Part shown: positions 1 through 14,229 of the stretch, one piece after another | How positions within the stretch are numbered: the first letter of the stretch is position 1 | Layout of the letters: every line of letters begins with the position of its first letter | Assembly: GCA_024734555.1 (NCBI GenBank) | Contig: JANPWX010000097.1 | Span: 3,318,807 to 3,382,806 of the forward strand | Reading direction: 5' to 3' | DNA length: 64,000 nucleotides | Origin: Trochalopteron elliotii | Lineage: Eukaryota > Chordata > Aves > Passeriformes > Leiothrichidae | The notes under the pieces: generated by a model | Seen by the model: only the letters and a program-made list of their open reading frames with translations | The model's database searches: none | What the model was told of the DNA's origin: nothing | Position numbers and translations under genes: made by a program

Positions 1-3000
1 TTACTCAGCTGAATAATGACTGAATGTTAAGCAATAAGCCTAATTTACTTGTCAAGGAAAATGAACAAGTTGTAGTCAAAATTGTTGACACTAATCTCAC
101 ATCAGTAAGTATATTTTTCTGAAGAAAATACTTTTGTGTTAGCTTGCAAAAGGCTTTTTGTGTAGCACGCTGCAAAACATTTCCTCCTCAAGGGCTTTCA
201 GTTATGGAGGCCAAGAGGTATTCAAACAAGGAATAACATCACGTACTTAAAACCACTGAGGTAGTCTCATGTGCACTACCATGCAGGAAATTTAGCCTGC
301 TTCAAAAAAGAATTACTTTGTTTACTTCTTTTGAGAAAGAGCTGTCTCAGATAATCAGAGAGTCCATTCAATGCTCATGTTGTCTAAATACCAGCATATC
401 TTATCTGAGACCAGCGGAACTGAACACCAGTACAAGAGGTAAAATCAGTGTTGCACATCTCACTGAGGCTGACTTTATTTTACAAAGTAAAATATCATTA
501 CTGAACATAGTATCTGACTGAGGCTCAAAGGTAATGCTAGGTTTTGTCCTCCTAATCATATGGGATCAAAGACATGATTAATTTTACATGCTATGTTTTG
601 GTAAGGAAGCGCTGCAACCTTGGTGCAGCCACAGATAGAGGATGTCATACCTGCTGTTATTAATATGGAGAACCTGCAACCAGAGATGAGCTTGGAAAGA
701 CTCTATGCTTAGTATTGTTAATTGTTTGCATCACTGTAGTTTGTAGTTGTATAGTCTGGGATCCCAGTGTTCTGGGCACTGTGTAAATACAGAATTACGA
801 GATGATGCCTGGAAAATTTGCAGTCTAGCTGATTGCAAAGCCACTCGGACAATGGGTGGACAGATGCCATCAGCTGGAGAGGCAGTGAAAGTTCCTGCCA
901 ATTCCTCAAAGTGCTTCAGTCTGCCAACATGTGTCACCTTCATTTCACACTGGCTGAGCTTAAGCCAGCTGGCTTTCCTCCAGATCCTTCTTCGCATCAG
1001 GTATTTAGACTGCAGAGAATGAATTTTTCTGGGCTCAGGGAAGAGATGGGCAATAAATACTCTTGTTCACAAGAGTATGTGACAGTGTCTGTGAGACTAT
1101 CTCAGTGTTTTTCAAATAGATGGTGTTATTCCTTGGTTAAGTAGGTTATGGGCCTCCACAACTAAGAACCCTCCAGAAAGAAATGAAATGACCCCATACA
1201 AACATCTGGGAATTCTTTCAAAGGATTCGGAATGCTTCACAAGGTTCAGAAATTTGCTTCTCTCTGGCTCAGCAGGAGTGCTACTGTTCACAGATTCCTG
1301 ATGTGAGCATATGGCAAAAATCCATGAATAATTTTGGGAAATAAATTAGTCACGAATTTTGCCCTTTACATTTGTGAAGTTCTTGAATTTGCTTGCTATC
1401 TAGAAATGTTTTGTGGTAAAGCCTTTTTCTCTGTAAGTCATCCACAAGCAACTCATTGTAAATATTCCTGAAGTGCAATTCATGACCTGCTGAACCCTGA
1501 TCCTGCAAACACTTACTCGCATTCTTCTTGTGATTAGTTCAATTAAATTCAAAGAAACTTTTACATGTGGTTGCAAAGTTAAGCCCAGGCATAAATGTCT
1601 GTAGGACAAAGGTTTAGGTTGTTCCATAACCCTTGATATTCTGTGTGCTATGTAGTCTCTGATGGTTTAATGAGACACAGGCAGTCAGAACCAGTGGGAA
1701 GTCAGGGGTTTTCAGTCCCAGGGTATTATTCCTGTTCCCTAACTGGAGAGTTATAGAATGTATCCTTATGAGTCTGAGGTTTGGGTTCTTTGAGTACATA
1801 ATCCAGATTTGCTGGTAGCGATCCAATTTGAAATTAGCTTTGGAACACAGTTCAGTGCAAAGCAAAGGTCATTGAATCGAATTAACATAAGAAGCAGAGT
1901 GAATATTCATCAGCCTTATTTATGGCTTTGTAATCACTACAGACCCTTCTGTGCTGTGAACTTTGGGGAATGGGGAAAAGTACTGATAAGCAAATTCCTA
2001 GGCCTTGTAGCCAGCCACAGTTGTAATGGAAAATGTCTACTAGAGCAGACCAGCAGATTTGTTCGCAGAAAATAAACCCAGAGTTTGAAACATTCACCTG
2101 GCTCACTGAAGGGAAAAGCAGAACCTAGGAATAGCTGTTGACTAGCATATTCAGCTACACAGTTAGCTAGTAGTATTAGTAGTAGTTTGCTATAGTATTT
2201 TGTCTACTACACATCTGGTGGTGAAAAGAATAGACAGCTATGGATAAATACAGATTTAACTCACAGATTGCATTTGGCTCTACAAACTCACTTGCTATTT
2301 TTGCTGTGTCTCTCTCATTTTCAACAAACAGGAAGGCATCATAAAGAACTCCATTAGTTTTGCACCTATGTGTGCATCTAAATATAATCATCAATGACTA
2401 AGCAGAATTACTCTTTCATGTATGCTGGAAATATCCATACCATAATTTCAGTTCAGAGAAGTAATATTTAAATAGTCACAAAGCAATATCTCTGAACAAT
2501 AAAAAAATTTCATATTTTATGAAAATAAAAGATAGCTTATTTTTCATTAAGATATTTAGCACACATTTCTATTTTTTTTCAAAATTTTCAGTATATTTGG
2601 TCCTTTAGGCTTTGAATACAGAAAATTAACTTGGATTTATTTAGAGAAGTATTTTGTTAGTTCGAATTTTTTTCTCTCTCTGAGATTTGTATAGCTGAAT
2701 TCACAATATCAAAGAAAGAGCTGGAAGGATGCAAAAATATTCCTAATAAAATGCTCTTAAACTCTCTGAAATACTTATATAAGAGAGTTTTGGATTCTTT
2801 TTTTCCAAAATAATGACTTGTACAGGGATTAGGAAGGTGCATTGGAGTAAAGTAGTTTCTACAGGTGCTTTTTGGGGTTATGTGTGCTAGTAATTTCATC
2901 ACACAAGAATAATGTGTTTCTGATTTATATAGATTAAAAGTGTTTATATGATAGCTAACATAGCCCACAATTTAAATCTGTATTTATATTAAAATTCACA

Positions 3001-6000
3001 TTTACAGACAGAGATCCTCTTATGCCTCTCAACTCACACTCATAGGAAAGGATCATAAATAGGTTCTACTGACAAATGTATTCCATATATATTCTCAATA
3101 GTTTTCTGATGTTTTGAAATTAACCAAAGCCATTCTGTTAGCTGTATCCTATCTCTGCTGTTTCTAATGAATTGCTGTGATGCACCTTAGAGAAAGAAAT
3201 CACAGTTTTACTTAGCCTCACTCAAGTTGACTGTACTATGCAAATATAAGGACAGTAATTTTGCTATGAGAAATTTAAAATTCATTGTGTCATTGTATTA
3301 AGAATAAAAAAAAATTGCCAGTATTTTCAGTAGCTGATACCATCGAGATGATTATATACAAGATAACTTCTTGAAAGTAGGTTTGTAATTGTATGCTTGG
3401 CAGTTACTTGCTCTAAAGAAGAATTTTATTTTATTTATTCTCTGAATCTGTTATTCAAATTCTGCTTCTAGTTCATTGCATTGAATTAAAAATAGTTTCA
3501 CTGTAATGAGATCTGTTAGGGTGTGAAATGGTATTAAGAAAACCAATAACTAGGACAGAATACCTACAAAGAGCTCACTAAAGAGAACTCTGATGTTAGT
3601 ATTTTTCTTGCTTTTTATTTCACAGAAGGAAAGAACAAGTGAGATTCAGTAGCAAGTGTCGTTAGAAGGTTTCAAGGAGTGTCAGTATTTCAATCCAAGT
3701 ATCTCTAGTGAATACTGACATCCTGGGGAGGGATGCTGGGACCTGGAGGGACGATGTCACGTCCTCTTCTCTCCACATTGAGTGGAGATTCATTCTTCTG
3801 CCACAGCTCTCCTACTCTGGAGCAAGACAGCTCAAACTCCAGACTCTGGTGGGGCTACAGGACGTGAGGCTGTGCTGACACCATCTGTGTGCAGCACTGT
3901 GCCGAGATGAGTTGAGACTCTCAGCTCCTTGCACACATGGCAGAGGTCAGCTTGCCACAGGCATGAGCCTGAGCTGGGGGTGAGATGTGATGAATGAGCT
4001 CTTTTTATATTTCCCTGTCAGTGAGACTTAGCAGGGATTTTGAATTATTCTCCTACCAGAAGTGGGATGAACTACTCTGACCAGCCCACTTCTCCTGTAG
4101 GCACATGTATGTACCTGCATTTTTTTGCTTAGAGCTGGTTCTGTGACACGTTCCTCAGAGACAGAAGAGTTACTCTATGCTGTGTCAGTGAGCTCAACAG
4201 CCTCAGACAATGTTGGGTTCACTGCATGTATGATGTGACTCCTTGAGCATATCCACACTCTCCACTTATCAATGATTTCTATGTGTCTTAAAGCTACTGA
4301 GTGTTAGGTTACTATGTACAGCACTAGAAATGGCCACATTTTTCAGCACTTTGCACACTTATCTTTCAGAGTTCTCATGCAGACCTATTAAAGAATTGGA
4401 GTGTACTTAAGCATGAGGGAAAATTTTATTTTACAGCCCTTAAAACTGTCTCAGCATCTTTTGTCTTAGAAAAGCAGGAAGATTGCTTCTGAAAAAATGT
4501 GATTGATGCATCGTATGCTGTATGTATATCAAAGGACTACTTTCTTTATACAATACAAGATTTTTTACAGCTGGCAACCCAGGACACTTAGTTAATTAGG
4601 AGCTCTTGGTAAATATCTGCCTTCCTCCTTAGTAGTTCAGCTGGATCCAAGTTTTCCTATCGGCTTTGTGCAAAGCATAGTTCAGCATAATTGGGACACC
4701 AGCTGGACTGTAGAGTTTGGGGTCATCTAAACTTCATAAACAGCACCTACAGGGAGTTCATGCTCTAGGTGTCATTGACATTACCATATCAATTTGAACC
4801 AAAGTAATGGATAAAAATAATTAATATTAGATATACAATCCTAATGTCAAATTTTGCAAAAAATTATTGTTCTCTGACTGAACTTAGTCTGGTTCCTACT
4901 GAATCAAAGGAAGCTAGTCTCTTTTAGAGAAAAATACTTTGTCCTCTGAATTCCTTAAGTTTTACTAATTTTTCCATGAAACTTTCCTATTGCAAGCTGG
5001 GCTAAATTTATTTTTGTTTTGCAAACACTAAAATGCCAATCTGTTATGAGCTGTTTGAAATCATGTTTTCTATTTCAACTGTCCACTTGCTTGGACACAA
5101 TGCTGATTTCATCCATTGTCTGCTGTTTTTCTTTTTCCCTTGTTCCTCCTTCTTGATTGAAAAAATGAAGGCAAGCAGAGCCGCAACATCTGTGTCTCAC
5201 ATGTTTACAAGTCCATTTCATTAGTTCTATGAGCTGTCCAGGATTTATGTGTGGCATTTTGTTCACTAGGTGTAATTGTCAATAGGAAAAGTTTAATCCA
5301 ATAGGGATTACAAAAAAACCAAAACAAAAACAAAAACAAATCACTTACTTGAACTTCCTATAAAAAATTAATTTCTTTAAACAGGTATTTTTACCCCCAA
5401 ATTACCAGGGTACACAGTTCTCTTGGAGCCACGCTTGTGGTTCCAGGCATGCATCACACAATGTTACTGCAAACTTGGCAACTAAATTGATGAAAGAGAT
5501 TAATGTGCAATACAGTGGCTGGACATGTAAGATCCAGGAATCGGGCTTTAATTTAGAGTTCCCTGTATGACCTGGTAAAAAAGAAGGCACATTACTGTGG
5601 TGCTGGCATTTCTGATGTTTAGAAAAACAGGGCTTGCTCTCCATCGTGAGTTGTTTTTGCTTTTGAAGTTCATTAATTTCCCTGACATAGACATGTGGCT
5701 TGGTTAAACTAGGGTTATTTGGGAAAGCAGGATTCTTCTGGGAGAGTGAAAACTATATGGTTTATTCTACAGTGAAACCTTGTTTTGTCAAATTCCTTAG
5801 CTGCTTGAGATTTAAGCTTGGAGGCCTAGCTAGAGTGTTGGGGTGAATGCTTTGTTGTTGCCAGCTCTCCTTCCTATCTGGCTGTGGGACATCTTGCAGA
5901 CAGGCTTCACCTGATAGTCGCGTTGTGTGGAAGGCAGCAAGGGAAGGAGGAATGTGAACAGATATAAACTGTTCTGATTCTTTACAATCCACCCAACAAA

Positions 6001-6355
6001 GTTGCCCAGGAAAGCAGTTCAGGAAACTCCAGTTTAATATGAAAGGAGAGGTATGCATTTCTTATCATAATACTGTTGCTAAATTAATTTATTAAACCTG
6101 AATTCTTCATTTGGAATCAAACATGGTTGTCTGGAGGGGGAGTGAAAAAACAAACAGATTAGACCCACTGGATCTTACTCTATTTGTAATTATATAGGTG
6201 GTAAAGAAAAGGTGAGCTCATTGTGGTGTACAGTGAATGTATTGATGCTTAAATTTTTTCCTTTTTCTACAATGCATTTCAGAAGATGTTCAACTGGGCA
6301 GAAAGAGAAGGGTACCTTGTATGCCGTATATCTTAGATGGAATTCACAGGTTGGC

Positions 6356-6387
6356 TAATGTTAGGACTGTTTTCAGTCCTAACATTA
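6356..6387. repeat. Perfect 14-bp hairpin with TTTT loop
   Basis: Arm TAATGTTAGGACTG at 6356-6369 is followed by TTTT and its exact reverse complement at 6374-6387. An A-run starts about a dozen bases later. The stem does not extend further. It may be a chance palindrome or a decayed foldback element; no function is assigned. Confidence 0.9.
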
Positions 6388-8037
6388 AGAAAGGAATATT
6401 TAAAAAAAAAAAAAAGTTGTTCTTTACAAATGAATTTTATAATTTTTTATTAAAGCAGGGATTCATACCATGTGCACAGGCTCGAGTTAAGCTCCCTCTC
6501 ACAGATTTGTTTTCTCTCTCAGATGTTTAGCTTCAGAACTTTTCCTTAGTAACATTTGTAATTTGGACACAGATAGGAATTAATTGGGTTAATTTTCTTG
6601 TAGCCAGCCCAAAAGACTAATTCCCTGAGCCCAAGTTTTCTTCTTGGTGATTTATCTCTGTTTACAGATAAAGCAGAACACTGTAATACAGGACATATAA
6701 AGTGAGGACATTCTATACTCATTATATTTTCAGTGGAGTCAACAAATAAATGCCTGTCATAAAAGAAGAGCAATTTATTCTTAAAATGTGCTTTGATACT
6801 CTGCATTTTTATTCTTTTTCATTGTTTCCTGGTAGCATTTCTAAACATATCAGCTTAATTAATGGAATCTCTCAAATACTTGAGAAATGAAAAATGATTC
6901 TTTTAATGCAGAAAAAACCAGAAAATATATTAAATAAAGTTCACTAAAAATGATTGTACAATTTGAATTTGGAACTCCCATCCTTTTCCCTTTTCTTGAT
7001 AGATTAATGAAATTCATAGATCAAATCCATTCTGCTCCATCTCAACAACCCAAGATACACTTGATATTATGGACAAACCCAGGTGCTTTACTAAGTCAAG
7101 TCTTAAAGTTTGTTGATGTTTTTGAAGGTACTGTGTGAGAACCTTGAGTTCCGTTTCTATTAAAAATTACACAATTGAATGAAACCTTTCTCATGAAAAT
7201 GAATAAGAAAGTGACAGAAATTAAGGTTGAGCTCTGTATTGTGAATGGAAATTGTCAGGTTGAGATAGAATCACTGAACTACCCTATGCTTTTTTTTGCC
7301 CCTATAAATAATGTTTGGATTTTTTTCACTCTTTTCCATGACATCTGAGTGTTCCCTCCAGCTGCCCTATTTTTTCCAGTGTGCTCTGAATTCAACTTTA
7401 CGCCACTGGATGTTGTATTGTTTACTCTTTTAATGTCCCCTAAGTGAAATACTTTTATTGAATAATAGAGAAGCTTAAATGCTCAGTGTTAAATTGAACG
7501 GATTTAAAGATAGAAAATAAAATACAACAGACTTAATGTGTTTTGATATCAAACAACAGGCTTCTCTTCTGTATTTGCTGAAAAAAGGTTTTAAGCAATG
7601 GCTTATAGTATAGAAGAATGACAAAGTGCTGCTTAAGCATCCATTCACACAACTCTGTTGTTTGGTGAGGCAGAAAGCCTCAAGACCAAACCATGCAAGG
7701 CAAAAAACCTTTTCAATGTGAATTTGACTCTTCAGACTTGAAGTGCAGTGCCTTTATCTGGCAAAGCACTGAAGTCCATGCTCTTCTTTAAGCTCATGAA
7801 TTCATTTGATCTAGTGAGAAGACTCTGTTGACACACTTGCCAGGCTTTTTGGAAGATGCTGGTTGCATTTCTTTACGCCATGCAGGATGCAACCCTGACT
7901 TAAACAACATGCTGTCCAGTTCTGATGCTATTGTTATTCTGTTGAAAATGTTTTAGTGTAGCAATAGGAATGGTTTCTGACATTCTCTTTGTTCTGAGGG
8001 TTTGCTCACAGCAAAAGGAACCCTTCTGTGGACACAC

Positions 8038-8271
8038 AATAGCTTGATGATTAGAGTACTCAGCTGAAGAGGAAAGAACATAGGTTCAAATCCTTGATCC
8101 AAACCAGACAGAGCTGGGAATTGAACCTAACTCTCTAGTGTCAGAGATTAGGGTATTCCACTGGGATAACAGCAAGCCAGGTTTCAACTCCCTGCTCTGT
8201 CTGGTTTGGATCAAGGAGTTGAACCTCAGTCTCCTCCATCTCAGCTGCGTGCCCTCATCACCAAGCTATTT
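8038..8271. repeat. Nested foldback repeat with tRNA-like A/B boxes
   Basis: Two adjacent palindromic units are seen. A 24-base arm at 8091-8114 has its exact reverse complement at 8194-8217, and the outer arms (8038-8090 and 8218-8271) also pair imperfectly. B-box-like motifs alternate in orientation: GGTTCAAATCC at 8083 (+), GGAATTGAACC at 8117 (-), GGTTTCAACTCC near 8179 (+, one extra base) and GGAGTTGAACC at 8215 (-). A-box-like motifs lie about 43 bases from the B boxes, as in tRNA genes (8040 +, 8158-8168 -, 8258-8268 -). No complete tRNA cloverleaf is present. It most resembles a foldback, MITE-like or tRNA-derived ancient repeat; I recall similar palindromic repeats in crocodilians and turtles, but the family name is unverified. 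Confidence 0.75.
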
Positions 8272-10678
8272 GGCCAAGACGAGATAGGGTATTTTGCTCC
8301 TAAAAAAAAAAAAAAGGCATTAAAAAGCTCATTTTGTACCAGAGTAAAATATGAACTACCCACTCCTGACTATTTCCACATGATGGAATTGTTGTTTCCT
8401 GGCCAGGCAGGGAGAGAGAGGTACTTCGTGGTCACATACTGAGAGCACCAGAAGCAATAGAAGATATAAAACCCTTCTGTCCCTGCAAATGCAGCTAAAG
8501 ATACAGAGATTCAGCCATGTTATCCACATGGCTTTGGCAGAAGCAGAGAAAACAAAACCACCAGAAGCCAGTTCATGTGAATGTTAGAGCTATCTCAGTG
8601 AACCACAGTTTTGTTTGGAGGAGAATAGGGGAGGAAGATTAATATTCTGTCAGTGCTGTTGGAGGTGTCTGTGTCAGAGCACAGGCTGTGAGTTTGCTTG
8701 GAACTTCAGGCAGCTTTTTTCTCCACTGGTTTCCATGTCTCTCTTCTCTCCCTTGGTTTTCTACCTGGTTCTCTCCAATTTCCATGCTTTTCTCCTCCTT
8801 TCACTGCCCTTACCATATATTCATGTCCTTTCCACAAAAATTGTTCTGACTTATGCTCCAGTCTTTGCAGTGGCACACGTAATTGAAACTTGTAAAATCC
8901 TCTGTGAATGTGCTTATATCAGTTGATAGAAGTGGATGGGTTGTAACTGCTTGCCTTTTCCTTGTAATCTACACATACATGTTCAATTTCTTGATCTAAT
9001 CTTAGGCATTTTTAAAGGTTTAAGTGTTTGGGATTGTTTTTTTTTTTTTTTCTGCTCATTACATTATCTTTTGCCTCCTGATTTTAACCTGCTGTAGAAC
9101 ACCAAGTGATTTTTAACAGTCTAGCATGTGAACCCTTTTATAGTCTTCTGAATAGGGCTTGTTTACTTTAGTCATGTGAAGTTCATAGACTGAAAGTCTG
9201 TATGTGTTGGAATTCTCAGTATTGAGTAGCTGCAGGTATGGAGCATGGACTTCTAGTTTTGAATTAGAATTTTTTTACATTCATTCACCTGTAATGGAAA
9301 ATGACCAGTGTAAACTAAATCAGCATTTAGTATGTATATTTATACCCAAGAATTATTCCCAGTACAGTTAGAATGGAAATGTGGGGTGTATGAATTATGG
9401 AGTCATTATTTCAGTTGCATTCACCAACAGGCAAGCACTGTTGCAAAATGCATGGCTGAAAATCAGGTTAGTATACATGCCCAAGAAGGACTCAGTTTTG
9501 CTGAGCATTTGGGATACTGCTGCTGTTGGACACTCAGGTTGTATTTTCCCCTATCTCCTGCAATACCCAGGGCACAAAGTTATGACATGATGTCTTGTTT
9601 CCATCTCTCTCCCTTCACTCAGCAGGCAGAGTAAGACACCTGAGAACCTCGCTCATATGTTTCTGTTGCTGTGTTATAGACAAATGAGATTCCATGGCCT
9701 GCTCCAGAAATTGTACACACACACTGCTGTAACTGTCCACACATGCTTAGCCTTGCAGCATGCTGTATCGTGTCAGCCTATGTATAAAATGGGGTCATGT
9801 TTGTTTGTAGACCATGCCTGATGTCTGTAGGGGGACAATAGGATACTTCTTTCTTTGTTTCCTGTATAGTCCCACAGTAGGCCTGTCTGCTTTTCACATT
9901 TCAATAACCTGTCTCCCCAGCCCTTTTGGATATTACCTGTTGATACCAAGAGTCAGTTGACTCTGTGGATCCTGGTTAGCATTACACTTCATGACATCTG
10001 CTGAACTTGACAGTGTGGACTTCTGCACAAATGCAAGGAAATCCAGGCCTTGGCATGGCTGCAGGACATCCTTCGTTGGGTACCTGACCGAATGCTGGAC
10101 ATGCACAGGGGAAACAGACCACACTGTACACAATGAAACTCACCTACAGTGTAGTGGTCCAGTGAGGAAAGTGTCCTCATAATCCTTAATGGAGTGTTAG
10201 CATGGAATTGGATCTTCCTGCTGTAAAGCAACCCAAGGCACTTTGTAATCAAGCTGCACACTGTAAACTGTTTTACATGAAGTCAGCTGCATTGCATCCT
10301 TCCTGGCAGACACTTTAGAACCGTAATTACATTAATCTCCATCCTTAATTTGCTCCATTGTGCTTCTGTCTTTGCAGGATCTCTGCTACCAAGTGGGTTG
10401 TGTTCATTTCCTCAGTGCTTACTGTAAATTGCAAATTAAGGGTGGCATGGTTAACTCTCAATTGCCTGCTTTTTGTGGGATTAAATCTGGTATATCATTA
10501 CTTGGGCATTAGTTTATTATAGTTTAATGAGGCACACAGTACTATATTTGACTTGGGGGATCTGTTCCAAATAGAGGTCTGTTTGCACAGAAAGTTGGTT
10601 TGAGAACCTGCTGTAACTATAGAGACCTCTGTCAACCCTGGAGAAGAGAGCTGGGTAATGTTTAATTAGGAGTGGACC

Positions 10679-10722
10679 ATCATCTTTAATTTAATAAATA
10701 ATCATCTTTATTTAAATAAATA
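10679..10722. repeat. 22-bp tandem duplication, AT-rich
   Basis: Unit 1 (10679-10700) and unit 2 (10701-10722) both begin ATCATCTTTA and end ATAAATA, differing at two positions. TTTAATTA-like and TAATTATTA cores flank them. It looks like a simple tandem duplication inside an AT-rich stretch that might hold homeodomain-type sites. Confidence 0.8.
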
Positions 10723-13700
10723 GTGTCTAATTATTAAACCCTGGGCCTATTCAGTCTGTCATAATATGCCCACCTCCTGAAGCAGGAGCTAGGGGCATTT
10801 CATTCTTGTGTAATTTCATACCTTGAAAGAGTTTCATACTGAGGAATTCTAAGTTGTATATATGATTTTTGTATTAGTCATCTTACAGGTTTTTATCTAG
10901 CAAAGAATGAGCCAGTGAGATTTGAAATGATATTTGCAGAGGAAATCTATCATGTTTAATGGAAAGTGTCCAGAAAGGTAACAAGACTGCAAATCCCAAA
11001 TTAAAAACTGCGTAAAGAGAAAGGGAGATTTTTTTGATGCCCGGTTTCCAAGTACTGTTTCATTCCATAGTGTTCAAGTAATGCTTTAGTGGTACTTGCT
11101 GACTCTTGTTTCACTTCAGTTACTTCCAGGATTTTCATTTTATAAACCCCTTTTAACCACTGCTGTAAAAATCCATTCTGAGTTACAGTATATAGTATAT
11201 AATTCAGTATATAGTTAATGTTCCAAGAAACAGCCATGCCAGCCTGCCATTAATTCTGGCCTCCCTCTGTATTGGATATCCAATTTCTAAATCTGTCACT
11301 TGCCAGTTGTGGAAGGGAGGGAGGAAAAAGTAATCAGATAAAACTGGTGAAAATTTGTCTCTTAATGCAAGTTCAGTACTCATTAGGTATAAGCAAAATA
11401 AAGCAAGGGTAAAGATTGATATTCGCCCTGACTTAGTTTTGCATTTAGTGGTTCTGCCATTGCTTTTATTTCCAGATTCAAGAGACACCAACTCACCGTA
11501 TCTGTGAAAAGCTCCATTTGTGTGCCACAGGTTGGGGTTGCTCTGTACCATCTATATTTGTTCTTTTTTCAAAACAAAACAACCCCCAAAACAATGAATG
11601 TACAGTGTTTCAAAGATGTATTTGAAAAGATCCATCATGTACAAAAAGGTATGTTTATGGAGTGCTAACCTTCCATCTCCATCCATCCTGTGTTATGATT
11701 TCATAAGAATCACACACAGGCATGAAGGTACCGCTCTGTGCATGGGGGCTCTTAGAAAATTGCTCTAATAGGAATGGCCCAACAGCTCTGAATTTCCTTC
11801 TTCTGATTTAATGACCACTGGTTCTTGTCTGAATAAAGACCCTTTTTGTGGCTTTAGATGAGTGTAGATGCTTTGAGGATTTCAGCTTATGCTTCCAGTG
11901 GTAAAACTCTCAGTCAGAGATAGCCAGAAAAGTTAAAATCAACATCAGTTTGTAGAAAAGGCTGTTTTTCATGAAGGTTTCCAAGGAGCAAGCTGCTTAG
12001 ATTAATTAAGTAATGTAAAAAACATCCCCACTAAGTCAAGTCCCCATAGTTCAATTTTTTCCATCAAGAGACCAGAATTATGCACCTTATTTCTGAGGTC
12101 ACTTCCATAATTACAACAACATACATTCTTTGTAATAGCTTTTCCTTTTTAATGGATATTTGAATGGAGGTAATTAAATATGCTTTCTTTCATACCCTTC
12201 TCCTGAGAGGAAACATAACAACATGATGAAAATACAAGTGAATGGGAAGTAATAAATGTCTACTAAAAATAACTGCATTTTTGACTCTCTAAGCAGTATT
12301 GGTTACTAATTGTTAAGACTCTCAGGGTGATAATGGGGAAATTCAGATGACTGTCATACTATATAAAACTGGATTCCAAAATATTTCTGTTTAATAAGCT
12401 CATTCTAAAAGTGTTACTGCAAGTCAGAGGTACCAGCTGTTTGTCTCAGGTCCAAGCAGTCATGAAATATGGTATATAAAGCAGAAGTATTACTTTTTGA
12501 AAATCAGGTCTAGTTGCCTGTCTCTTTTACACGTTTTTGGGCCCCTTTCTAATTTTTAAACTCTTCTCTCTGTGTCCTAATCAGTGGGATGATTGACTTC
12601 TGTCACTGTGAACACTTCAGTGAAATACATTGTGTTTCTTCAACTGGAGCTGGACCCACAAGGCTGCATTGCAGGTTGTGCTCAGCCTGGGGTGATGAGC
12701 CTCTAATGACTACAAGTTTGCATGGACACAGTGTGAATCTAAATGCTCAGAATGTCAGATCCTTCTCAACATACTGAGATGCCTTTTGCCTCCAAAGGTG
12801 AAGTAGATATTCTGTAGGCATTGACTGCCAAATAGAAACATCAGTTTTCTTATCCAGTCAGGCAGCAAAGAGGCACAACTCCTTATGATCTGAATTTTTA
12901 GACCTTTTTCCTATTCACAGTCAAAAGCAGAAAGGTAAAGGTCTACAAGAGAATGCTTAAGAATGGAAAATAGAATCCAAAGACTTTCTCAAGTCCAGCA
13001 GTGATTTTTTCTTGAATGGCCTCTGAAAGGATTACAATGTTTCAACCGGTTCATGTCTCCCTGTTGTCACAGTAACATCTCAGAGCTGTTAGCAGCAAGA
13101 AATTCACTTCTCAAAAGCCTTTCAAACTTTAATGGAAGGAAAACCAAACTAAAAGTGGTAATTAGAAGAAGTTAGCCATTTAACATTGCCTGTCTTATGC
13201 TTTGTTGTTCTGATATGATTTTCTTTTTCTTGTTTAGTAATAATAGTACAGGAACTGAAATAAATGTAATGGACTGTTTTTCCTATCAACATATGCCCTA
13301 GTCTTTGTCACTCAGTTGTCTGCTGAAGCTGCTTACAGGATCTTGTGTTTCTGCTATGAATATTATTCCTTTTTTCTTCCACATTTACCCAAAGAACAGG
13401 GGAGTAGTTGGAGCCTGAATCCATTTATAAAACAGATACATATAGAAGTAATCACAAGCTGTTTAACACCACCTGGGAATATAAGTTATCTGTCTGGGCT
13501 TCCTCAGTTAATAGGAAAGAAGTGAAACATTTTAAGGGAGATTCTCTTCTATTATAAGCAAAAAAAAACCCCATCAGGTAGTTGGAATGAATGCCTTCTG
13601 AATGGGTTCCTTTATACTGAACTTAAATAACTGTTATGGGTGAGACACCTCATTTCAGCAGGCTCAAGTTCAACAAATCCCCCTCAATGCACTTTGGTAT

Positions 13701-14229
13701 GATATGAATGCCTGGGGTTGAAGGGTAGGGCCTTGGGAGGGCATCCTTTGTTAACTCTTTAGTGTGTGTACATCCACTGAAATTAGAACAGAAAGATAAT
13801 TTTAAAATAGTAACAAAAATAAAATTAAATACATATTAAGAACTGAAATCTGCTTCCTGCACTTGTCAAGAAAGAATACTTATTTCCTATAAGACCTGGA
13901 GATCTGGGGCTGCAAAGCAATGGATCGTTACCCTCCCCTAGCGCTCATATCCATTATATTCTATTTACTTATTTTTGAAATTTGGATAAGGACATATGAA
14001 AGAGAATTTGTCTCTGAGCTTAATTTTTTTAAATTGTAATTTACAATTTTAAATTGTAAATTTAAGAGAAAAAATAAAATTATATTAAAAAAATGTAATA
14101 CCTGAGGGATGTTAACAAGGAGAGGTAATAATGTCCTCAAGCCTTCTAGGATACAAAATAAGAAATAGATAGTTTTTGTCTGTGAGAAATTACCAGAAGC
14201 TGCAGTGAGGGAAAAACTAAAATGAGGTT

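Noticed and set aside
8040..8093. Functional tRNA gene at the A/B-box pair
   Set aside because: The boxes and spacing are tRNA-like but acceptor and anticodon stems do not pair and no terminator-flanked cloverleaf can be drawn.
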